Assembly: GCA_028015205.1 (NCBI GenBank)
Contig: JAPWFG010000026.1
Span: forward strand, 930,001-994,000
Origin: Mytilisepta virgata
Lineage: Eukaryota > Mollusca > Bivalvia > Mytilida > Mytilidae
Direction of reading: 5' to 3'
Length of the DNA: 64,000 bases
The position numbers and the translations under genes are program-made. How positions within the stretch are numbered: the first letter of the stretch is position 1; every line of letters starts with the position of its first letter. Below are positions 54,689-64,000 of the stretch, in pieces. Below the pieces are notes generated by a model. It searched no databases. It was not told where the DNA came from and saw only the letters and a program-made list of their open reading frames with translations.

Positions 54689-56594
54689 ATATTATTACCA
54701 TAAATGTGCACATTTCGTCGATTTACGACTCATCAGTTGTGCTCAGCGCCTAAAATGTTGAAAACGAAAACAAAAATCTAAAAGGCTGAAGATTAAATTT
54801 AAAAAAAAGCCAAAATGACCGGAAGTGGTGATGCCAAAACCAGCTAAAGACAGAACTGAGCACGAGGGAAATACACAAATTTTACAATTTTGTAACAGTA
54901 AATTTTAAGTTTCAATTTGCAAGATATGTTTTCCTTCTTCCAGAGGTAAAATACGTTTCATCGAACTGAGTATCTGCCATTGTCTATATTTAATGCAAGC
55001 TTTAACAATATCAGTTTGAAAAAAAAAGAGGAAAACTGTTCTCCAAAACTACCGGTAAATTTTACTCCCCTCTGTTTTATCCTATATCCACCCAATTTTG
55101 TTGTATACAGTATAAAATTCAAAGTTTGACTGGCCCATTATTCAAAAGGGTACTTGGGTAAATACAGGTACATGTAACTATTGAAGGCGAAGTTGCCAAA
55201 TTTACAATCTATTAATTTTATCAATTTGATATTAGTTTTCCAATGTAAAATGCTATTTTTGTAGAAAGATCAAGGAGCGAAATATTTCGGTAAGTCAATA
55301 ACCACTGGAGGAAAGATGTGGTTCGTAACTTAACTTACTCATAGCCAACATAATTTTGAACCAATTTCTGTGAAAACAAAGAATGCACAGAATATAACTT
55401 TGGCATGGTCTCTTAATGACACCAATTGACTTTTTTATATTTTGATAGATAAAGATAATTGGATTTTCTACATCAAGCTTCTATTACCGAATTATACAGT
55501 ATTCATTTTTAGAATTGTGCAATGATGTTCGTAACTATAAAATCATATTTATACAGTTTGAATTTACGCGCATCAACGTCTTATATATATATATTGTAAG
55601 TTACGTAATCCTTTGATCTTTCAAAAAGTGTGTATAAAACGCAATTAAAAGTATAATACCCTCTAAAATAGGAATTTAGTAATTTTTCATCAATCAAAAA
55701 GAATGAAAAGTGGATTTCTGTCACCTTGAGCCTTCAGGAAACCTTAATTCGGTGCAGTTTTTGTTTTCACCGACATTCAAAATTATGTTGGCTGTGCGCA
55801 ACCACAGCTTTTCCCCAGTGAATAACGATAGGACGGTTTTTAAAGAGTTTGCTTAATTATGAAATAATGAAATGTACCGGCGTTTATATGCCTCAGCGAA
55901 TACAAAAATAAGCACGTTTTTGTTTTCTTTTTTATCGAAATGTAAAATATAATTTTTTACAGACTTTCATTAAAAGAAGCAACCTTGCAATTTTTGGGGG
56001 TGGTGGTACGTGCTGGGCTAAAAAAAAGTGACCCTTGATCCTGTAGTTTTTCCATGTTCGTATTTTTCAAAAAATGTTCATTAATTCTAAAATTAATGTA
56101 GTTTTTCCCTGTGCCTTTCTTTCCAAAAAAATTATTAATTCTAAAATTAAAATTTTGTTATGAAACAAAAATTGCAAAATATAGCATGATTTTAATTGGT
56201 CTCAATTTTTTTATGATTTTTGATAATTATGCAATGAAGCACAATGGTAACTGACATAAAAATGAAATACAATTTTTTTAAAAATTCTAAAAGACATTGC
56301 AAAATGCCGTTGTGATTCACTATTTGTATCAATGAATTTCCCTCCTCTAATTAATTTGAATTCAACTGATAGTTTCCGTAAATTTTTTTTATTTCGAACT
56401 ACTGATTTAGCAGTGTTTTATAACCTTTATTTACATTCATAGGCATACCTTCTAGATACCTCTTTAATGCTATAATAAGGTATATTTGTGCAATTCTGTC
56501 CAACCGCTATTTAAAGATTTAAAAATAAAGGCCAAACTTCAACTAGTTTGAAATTGAGTAAATAGAAAATCACGAAATACAATGAAAATTGAAA

Positions 56595-56876
56595 AGCGAC
56601 AACGTATTAAAAAAACGAATAAGGAACGAATCAGTAGCGAATAAGTAACAGCGTATTAGTCGAGCGCAGAAACTGGTTCATATGCTTTAACAAGGTTATT
56701 TCAACTCCACGAACCCAGAACTACACCAGAGACATGAACAGAAAAGAAAAGAAATCATTAAAAAGGGGCAACGTAAAAAACGCGAATAAGGAACGAATAA
56801 TTAACAGGATATCAGTCGAGCGCGGAGACGGGTACATACGCGCTAACAGGGTAATTTCACTTCTACGAACCAATAA
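56595..56876. repeat. Minisatellite monomers, block C left part
   Basis: Two monomers of the 3240-3640 type. The second is cut after CTACGAACCAATAA by the Penelope-like insertion and resumes at 59061 with TTAACACCAC. Confidence 0.7.
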
Positions 56877-59060
56877 CCTAATCATCAACGACGTGAACGG
56901 AGTCATGGCAATAGACATTAAACAAAACCTCAATGTCATGATATTTCTATCAAAGGCCTTCTCCCTTTCATACAACAACCATTAGGTCTTCATCACATTC
57001 GCACAAAATTATATTCTTTACCCCTCCGAATGCTACATGCTTTATATCAAGCCTGCTTAGACAGTAGAACTACTGATTCGAATTCACCGGAATACAAACT
57101 GACCTCTGTTGTGTTGGATATTGGACGTCTCCGACTTTTCAAACCAGTTGGTACCCATGAAATTGAACAAGACAAACGTTCTTTTCTGCCACTATTTTTT
57201 GCCAACAAAGGTTTAGATGCCGTAAATCTTGGCAATATCCTTCACCACAAATCGGTCAGATTAACAGTTCCGCCTTATTTCAAAGATCAGTCCGTTCCCA
57301 TTATTTCTTATACCTATACTACACCAATTGCATCAAAAATATTCAATCACAAACGTGCATTGCAGGACCTCAAAATCGACGATCTCAAAGCTAAGCCACC
57401 TGATTGTTCATGCAACAGTTCTCCATTCAAATATAGTCCTGCTGGCCATGTCATTACAGGAGATTTAAATATCATAGATAATGAGTCTCTTCGTGATGTC
57501 CTTGCAAAAAGTCCTAAGTATCGCGAACCCGTATCCATAAATTGGAAATATAATTTCAAACTACTGATGGATGCTGTGGAGGACTATGCCAGAAAATGGA
57601 CCAAACGTGAACAAGAGCCACTAGATTCACTTTCAGAGTGGGTTAAAGCTGTGAGATCGTTGATTCAAGTTCGAATTGATAAACTTAGAAGGTCTATGAG
57701 TAAAAAAGGAACATCAGTCTTCAGCAACCCCGATGCTGCCAAGACATTGTCCGCCATTCATGACAAATATGTTGTTGTTCCTGCAGACAAGGCCCCTAAT
57801 AACATCGTTTTTGTATGCAAAAACTACTATATTCAATGCTTGATCAATGAACTAGGGATTGCTAGTTCACTTGGCAACCCTACCTATAAAGCTACTACAC
57901 TTTCAAAGGAAGAAATAACCGACAATCATAGATCGGTCTTATTGTCATTTGGTATTTCCATCAAAGATGATGATTGTGATCTTCCTACCTTGTACTGGAT
58001 ACACAAGTTACATAAGTGTCCATACAAACAACGCTTTATAACTGGATCTGCCAAATGTTCCACCAAACCATTGTCTCAACTCATACTTTGTTAAAAACCA
58101 CTCTAAATCTAACAAAAAATATACAGAGGACGAAATTGTCCTGATGATTGAATTTTTGATCGACAACATATTTGTTCAATTTGGTGGACGTGTTTTCCAA
58201 CAGGCAGACAATTGGCATTCCTATGGGTACTAATTGTGCGCCACTCCTGGCCGACTTGTTCCTTTACTCATATGAGGCAGACTTCCTTGACGGGCTTCTC
58301 AAAGAAAAACAAAAGAAGTTAGCCCGTACCTTTAATTTCAGCTTCCGCTACATACTAGATGATGTTTTATCACTCAACAATTCACGTTTTGGGAATTTCT
58401 TATATCTCATCTATCCCAATGAGCTCGAAATTAAAGATACCACAGACACTGCCAAGTCTGCATCTTATCTTGACCTTCACCTCGAAATTGACACCAGAGG
58501 AAGGTTGAATACAAAACTTTACGACAAACGGAATGACTTTGACTTTCCAATCGTCAACTTTCCATTTTTGAGCGGCAATATTCCAGAAGCGCCGGCTTAT
58601 ATATTTCACAACTCATACGTTATTCCAGAGCTTGTGACATATACATTGACTTCCCGGACAGAGCCCGGCTCCTGACAGAAAAGTTGCTCAGACAGGGGTA
58701 CGTTACTCCTAAGCTGAAGTCATCCTTATTAAAGTTTTATGGGCGTCATCATGACTTGGTTGACAGGTATGATAAAACCGTTTCCCAAATAAAATGGACC
58801 TGTTCCATTGATATTATCCCTTTCTCATACCGGATTTGACATGAGCAGCATGGCGGGTGTGCTGCAGGAAGCAGAGACTGCTTACTCTTCCGGAGCACCT
58901 GAGTCCGGTTTTTTGGTTCGGTCCATGTTGTTCATACGTTTTTAGTTTTTAATTGTAGTGCATGTATTGTTTTGGTCTTGTCTTCGTTGTTCTCCGGAGT
59001 TTGTCAGTTGTAACGATTTTTCTCTCCTTCGAATATCCCTTTGGTATTTCTTGACATTAC
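56877..59060 (+). mobile_element. Penelope-like element inserted in a satellite monomer, degenerate
   Basis: RT-coding part in pieces. A 354-codon frame (57030-58094) has KYVVVPADKAPNNIVFVCKN and LPTLYWIHKLHKCPYKQRFI. It runs directly at SYFVKNHSKSNKKY into the region before motif B, so the segment with RT motif A is deleted. A 4-nt insertion (GCAG) precedes GIPMGTNCAPLLADLF (motif B, 58172 onward). Motif C reads RYILDDVLS with one extra Leu in the usual YIDD. A further frameshift near 58640 precedes LLKFYGRHHDLVDRYD. No GIY-YIG endonuclease is seen. The 3' UTR with CTTCCGGAGCACCTGAG ends near 59060. Inactive. Confidence 0.8.
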
Positions 59061-59490
59061 TTAACACCACAAAAGAAAATAAAAGAAAAAAAACATTAAA
59101 AAGGGACAACGTACAAAAATCGGATAAGGAGCGAATAATAAACAGGATATCAGTCGAGCACGGAGACGGGTACATACGCGCTAACAGGGTACTTTCACTT
59201 CTATGAACCAATAATTAACACCACAAAAGAAAATAAAAGAAAAAAAACATTAAAAAAGTTGCAACGTATAAAAAGCGAATAAGTAACAGGGTATCAGTGG
59301 AGCGCGGAGACAACTACATACGCGCTAAGCGGGTAATTTCACCTCTACGAACCCATAATTAACATCAGAGACAAGAAAATAAAAGAAAAGAAATCATTAA
59401 AAACGGACACCGTAGAAAAAGCGAATTAGTAACAGGTTATAAATCCAGCAAGGAGACGGGTGGGTACGCGCTAACAGGGTAATGCGCATC
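59061..59490. repeat. Minisatellite monomers, block C right part
   Basis: About three monomers with CGGAGAC(G/A)(G/A)(G/C)TACATACGCGC and TAACAGGGTAAT-like boxes. Together with 56595-56876 block C has about five, against three in blocks A and B. Confidence 0.7.
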
Positions 59491-59916
59491 AAAGATCTGT
59501 AAAACAGATAAAAAAAGAAATGAATAAAGGCATCAAAAAGGCAAGTTATTAAAACCCGATAGTGTAACTTTGAGACTGTAAACACATTTTAAAGAATGAT
59601 TTCGCGCTAAAATAGGTTAATATGTGGTTGGAACAGTTGCCTCTTTCAAAATATCTCTAAAAGTCTTTAAAATTAAGAAAGGAATGATCAAAGCAAAGAA
59701 TTGTATTAAAAGTAAAAAAAAAAATAACGAAAAAGTAGCGAATAAGGAATAAGGAATAAATAACGAATAAGGAATAAGGACTAGGTAACCAACGTCAATT
59801 ATATTTCCTTACCTACAGAACAATGGACTATTCGAAAGGTTAGTGAAGGTCATACAATTGTTCTCTATGTTTACAGAAGTTAGGGAAATATAGGTTCTTC
59901 TTCAGGGAAAAGTGAG

Positions 59917-60028
59917 TTATGGAATTTCTCCACCCGATATAGTTAAATTTTCGATTTTCAACACGCGAGCCTTAAGTGAGCGTGTTAGAATCTAAAATTT
60001 TACAATTGAGGGTGGAGAAATTCCATAA
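59917..60028. repeat. Long palindrome / fold-back in a block C insertion
   Basis: TTATGGAATTTCTCCACCC at 59917 pairs perfectly with GGGTGGAGAAATTCCATAA ending 60028. The inner arms (TAAATTTTCGATTTTCAACACGC and its near inverse) extend the pairing to about 50 bp per side around GAGCCTTAAGTGAGC. It lies in ~390 bp (about 59880-60270) absent from blocks A and B. Confidence 0.75.
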
Positions 60029-60337
60029 ATCAGGAGTCAATTGAAGGAGAATCTATTTCTCCTATGATTTTCGACAAAAACCTCAAGAAAATGTCGTTGC
60101 TATATGTAGTTTGTTTACATAGACGTCATTTCGGGACTTCTCTAGTTTATCGTTCCAATAACTGTAGAAAAAAGGGCAGTAATTCTCACCTCGAAATTTA
60201 ATCACCGGGAAGTGGTTAAAGATATTATGTATTTTTATCGCACCGATTAAACACGCCAAGAATAGAAAAAAAACCTTTAAAAACGAGAAAGCCTATGTTC
60301 ACATTTAAAATATACGAGAGAGAACTAATATATTCTT

Positions 60338-60861
60338 GTCAACAAATGAAACGATACAGGGTAATGCATTTTTCATATATTCATAATTTCAAATAGCCGT
60401 ACTAAGGAGAAAAGTAGACCCACACGTCTGGTGTTCACAGTTTTGTTTTCTCATCAAAAGCATGGATTTTGTGCAATACGTTTGAAATAAAAATTCCAAT
60501 TTTTGAGATTTCAAAAATCACATTTTTCACCTCAAAATTACAAAATCAATATTTTTACCCCATTATGTGAATCAGAATGTCTGTGACAAAAGATTTTTTG
60601 AGTTTTTTTCTACTGATTTCCGCTACTGGATTTTCATTTTACAAAATGTGTGTCGGTTTTCTTCTCGGTTTTCCGCAAATTTAATTTAACCCTCTTTTGG
60701 AAATTTCCATTTTCCACCATTTCAAGTTTTATCCAAATTTGAAAATGAGACGAATTAGATCAAGAAATGAAGTAACAAACCACTGTTGCCCTCATATTAA
60801 GTGTTTCAAGGAATTACCAAGATATTTGGTTCCGAACTCGTATATCGTTACTTTTGTTGAC
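60338..60861. mobile_element. Tc1/mariner-like MITE (block C copy)
   Basis: Third copy of the element at 4205-4724. The left TA has mutated to TT; the right end is intact, followed by TA. Confidence 0.65.
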
Positions 60862-61241
60862 TAATATATAGTTTAATCTTACACTTTATTAACTAACTTA
60901 CACATATTTTTACAGGTTTTTTTTTTTAAATATTTAATAATTTTGAGAAATATTTTCTTGGGAAATTCATTTTCAATCGTCTCCATGTAGGTAACGACTT
61001 TGTCAGCTGAATTGAAGAGGGCAACGTCACGGTTTGCATTGTAATGAAAAAAGTCATTTCATTGGTCTTTCATGCAAGTAGTGCGAATTTTGTTTACGTT
61101 GAAACTGAAGGAATTGTACTTCATAATTAATTTTCATACTGAATAAAAAGCCCTGAAGGCAACAATTATTGTGAAACTGTTATGGAACTCAAGATTCAAG
61201 CACTATTGTGGTTATTGATGCTTGACGTTTGATACCATTTA

Positions 61242-62983
61242 GGTCGTGTTTGATTACAAGAGAACCAGATACGGTTTCATAATCCGGTTTTTCAAAAACT
61301 TACAAATGAAATCAAACGCTAAAACTAAAACTAAATACCGGTTTTGTTAAAGAAAACCGGTTTTAGTTTCGATATTTGATTTCATTTGGAGACCAAAGAA
61401 TATTCTAAATCAAATTAATGAACATGGATATTACAAGTTATCCTGTGCTTGATTTTCTTTTCGATGATGATTTAAATTTTATACCAATGATTAATTTTAT
61501 TGCTGCTGGAAGAACAAAGAGGGACAAAAAACCACGTATTGAAGGTTATGTTGAAAATATGCTACCTTTCTATAATATAGATGACTTCAGATCTGTGTTC
61601 CGTGTTAGCAGATCACTGTTTGAAGAACTTGTGTGCATGATTGGTGACAATGTTGTAAAAAAACACCCTCGTGGCCGAGGTAAAAAGCCTGTGTCCGCTG
61701 AAAAAACCATCCTTGTTGGATTGTATTATATGGGATGAAGGAAACAATTAGACGGATTGCGGACAAATTTAATATTTTAGAATATTCAGTAGTAAAGTGC
61801 CGAAACAATTTCCTAAGTGCACTACATGCTCAGTTACAGGACGTTATCAAGTGGCCGAAGGTACGTTATCAAATTAATAAAATCGCTGCTTCATTCTGCA
61901 CATTTTCTGTCGAATGATGTTATAAACAACGAATACAAACTAACAGCAACCGTCGGTAGTTTTGTCCATTTAGCGTTTTAGTGGAAGACCATTTGATATT
62001 CTCGGGGGGGGGGGGGGGGGGGGGGGGGGGTGGGGAGTAATTTTGAAAATGAAAAACTGAGCTTGGCAATAACTAAAAAAAAAAAACACGATGAAAATGA
62101 ATATGTCCTCCATACTATAGGACAAGACAGGATTGTATTAAAAAATCAACAAAACCAAAGCCATTCTGTATTGAAAAAAAAATCTCACGAAACAATAATG
62201 TATCTAAATCTTACACACAAATATCATATTATATATAGTAACCACTAATAAAATAACCAGCAAAAAATTAACCCCTCTTTCCCGCGGGTAACTGCGCGTA
62301 GGCAGAATAACTGTAAGGGAAAATGCACGTCGTAAAAATAACCCCTTATTTCCCTCGGGAAACTGCGTGTAGGCAAAATAAAGACAAAATGAGCGCGTAA
62401 ATAAAATAATTCATTTGTCGGCAAATTGCATGTCTTTTTAAATAAGAACTTGTCGTTGGGTAGAAATGGCGGCGGATACAAAATTGTCTTGTAGATTTAG
62501 ACTTATTTAGAATATATTCGTCTACAAAAAGACTCTGTGCACATCAGGAAAAGAACCCTATTCTGATTTAATAATTATATCTTTATTTTCAGTTCCGTAT
62601 AATAATACAGTTATGGCCTTCATAGAAGTTAATATCCAAATTATTTAAATCTCGAAAATTTCATCAAGTTCGCACGTTGACATGTTGACCGGAACAGAGG
62701 ACCATTAAAATGCACCCTATATGCAATAGAATTATGTAAAGTTCTTTTTTTGAATAACATATTTTTTAGAAAGACATTTATCATGAATATAATCAGACTG
62801 TACTAACGATTCAGTTTCTTGGCTGGTGGAGAGCGAGTTCGTCGCCATCTTGAATCCGATAAATCTTGTTTCAGGGCAGGTTTCATCGTTTCTTGAATCC
62901 GAGAAAATCCGGTTTTGGTTTCTTGTAAAATAACGTGTTGGTTTTCAAACCCGGTTCCGGATTCTTTGTAATCAAACACGGCC
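61242..62983 (+). mobile_element. PIF/Harbinger element with truncated transposase
   Basis: 1742 bp with inverted ends GG(T/C)CGTGTTTGATTACAA, flanked by TTA on both sides (61239-61241, 62984-62986). The empty site is at 5100-5102 in block A. Sub-terminal AACCGG/CCGGTT words repeat near both ends. It encodes only the N-terminal third of a transposase, and the DDE part is missing. A 27-base G run (62004-62030) follows a one-ended fragment of another Harbinger-like family (61984-62003). A ~70-bp direct repeat with CCCTCTTTCCCGCGGG is at 62268-62400. Confidence 0.8.
61418..61917 (+). pseudogene. Harbinger transposase (HARBI1-like), N-terminal fragment, frameshifted
   Basis: First part (61418-61738): YVENMLPFYNIDDFRSVFRV, SRSLFEELVCMIGDN, RGRGKKPVSAEKTILVGLYY. 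The frame then changes at about 61735 and continues KETIRRIADKFNILEYSVVK and LHAQLQDVIKWPK to 61917. This is the helix-turn-helix-containing N-terminal region of HARBI1-like transposases. The catalytic DDE region that should follow the WP-K motif is absent, so the copy cannot transpose by itself. Confidence 0.7.
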
Positions 62984-62986
62984 TTA

Positions 62987-64000
62987 GTTTTTCAATAGTT
63001 TCCTAACTTCTTTATAAAGTCTTTATTTACTAATTACAAAAAGAAATTAGATGCAGGCAGTCGGAAACGACAACTACCCCGTACTCCCAAGACTCGAAGA
63101 CAAGTTGAATAACTACATATTGAAAGTGCTACGACTCATTTTTTTCAGCTCCGAATGTTTCAAATACTTTTGCAAATATTCCGTCCCGAAGCTAAAGGAC
63201 AGCAACTAATCAGCAGTTATATCAGTTTTTATAGTTGTTTAAAAAGGGAACGTTCTCTATAAATATATAACACTGCATATTCGGGTATTTAAACTCAAAT
63301 ATAGGAAGTGTATCCAGAAATACAACAACTTTTTGTTTACATTTATCTATTAGGGTTGTGTTCTGTCGAGTTTGTTTTTGTTAGCTCACATGACCCCAAT
63401 GGTCTGTTGAGCTATTGCCATCACTTGGCGTCCGTCGTCTGTCCTTCGTCGTCCGGCATATTCCGTCGTCTGTCCTTCGTCGTCCGGCATATTCCGTCGT
63501 CTGTCGTCCATCGTCCTTCGTCCACAATCCACATTTTAATCTTCTAAAAAACCACTGGGCCAATTGGGACCAAACTTTGGTGGAATGGTCCTTGAGGGGT
63601 CCCCTTCCAAAATTGTGTCCGGTGTCTACGACCTTCGACCAAGACGGCGGCCAACTAAAAGGTTTCATGCCTTTGTCAGATTATTTTTTTCGTTGGCTTT
63701 GCAGGCCATAATGTTTTTTTTTTCAAATGCACTTAATCCTGGGAAATATTGTTGGCAACTTTTTGGGGTTTTTTGAAAGGGCACAATATGGAGGCAGATT
63801 ATTTTTTTCAATGTCGCATACAGCAAGATAATTTTTTTTTCAGTCAAAATAACATTTAATCTTACTCGAACTGATCGCTATATATGTAATAGGCATGCAC
63901 TATCGGGTGAGCGATAGAGGCTCCTAGGAGCCTATGGTTTCTTTTTTTTGTGAGCGCGACAGAAGTTTTGCAGTAAAAAAGACGAACTCCTTATCCTCTC
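62987..64000. repeat. Block C, second part (continues past the window)
   Basis: Matches 5103-6310: a single copy of the ~222-bp segment (63000-63225), then the GTCGTC-rich repeat (63350-64000) with GTCGTCCGGCATATTCCGTC twice. No gene; open frames here come from the repeat. Confidence 0.75.

Larger units (their letters stand above)
54957..61241. repeat. Segmental-duplication block C, first part
   Basis: Colinear with blocks A and B. It holds two private insertions (Penelope-like element at 56877-59060 and a ~390-bp insertion with a hairpin at about 59880-60270) and is continued at 62987-64000 after a Harbinger insertion. The left end (54950-54970) gives the empty site of the Penelope fragment at 988-1670. 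No host gene. Confidence 0.8.

Noticed and set aside
56734..56985. 83-codon frame starting MNRKEKKSLKRGN
   Set aside because: Reads through satellite monomer into the Penelope-like element; the opening part is the repeat itself.

Overview
The window is AT-rich eukaryotic DNA, most likely from a bivalve mollusc and plausibly a mussel. The grounds are single-exon B-box/NHL (RING-less TRIM-like) genes in a local array, Penelope-like reverse transcriptases, a tRNA-derived SINE with the mollusc-type 3' part, Harbinger and mariner-type MITEs, and a long-LTR Ty3/Gypsy element. There is no bacterial-style gene organisation. Species assignment is inference only.

Layout. The region is an old array of segmental duplications built on one unit: B-box/NHL gene, then a 3' flank of ~300-bp repeats, then a ~5-kb non-coding repeat block. 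Unit 1 shows only the 3' end of its gene (1-258), its flank (259-987) and block A (1671-6920). Unit 2 holds the only intact gene (15430-17133) and block B (18113-23310). Unit 3 holds a pseudogene (34044-35740), and a recent head-to-tail duplication of 7.74 kb (32601-40336 and 40337-48073) made a second pseudogene (41781-43479). Block C (54957 to the window end) follows. Because the units are paralogous, many later insertions can be defined exactly by comparison with an empty site in another unit.

The main coding content is a nearly complete Ty3/Gypsy-type LTR retrotransposon on the minus strand (43921-54688). It has 1.53-kb LTRs, a 4-bp target duplication, a tRNA-like primer site, gag, a -1 frameshift signal (GGGAAAC with an H-type pseudoknot), protease-RT-RNase H, and integrase. 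It also has an unusual third reading frame between integrase and the 3' LTR. This frame has C2H2-type zinc fingers, a long Arg/Ser-rich segment and a KCTD-type BTB (T1) domain. It is not envelope-like and is the most interesting item in the window. The element inserted downstream of the unit-3 pseudogene. The 7.74-kb duplication then copied its 3' LTR, third frame and integrase C-terminus, breaking inside integrase.

Other mobile DNA: two Penelope-like fragments (988-1670 minus, 56877-59060 plus), a Harbinger element with a transposase fragment (61242-62983), a composite Harbinger-like TIR element with a nested LINE 3' end (23744-25603), AT-palindrome MITEs with a SINE inside one (13689-15100), a mariner-like MITE inherited in all three blocks, a hairpin-bearing insertion with a hammerhead-like core (19248-19611), and several fold-back elements. 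Long stretches (6921-9240, 26361-32600) hold no gene I can support.
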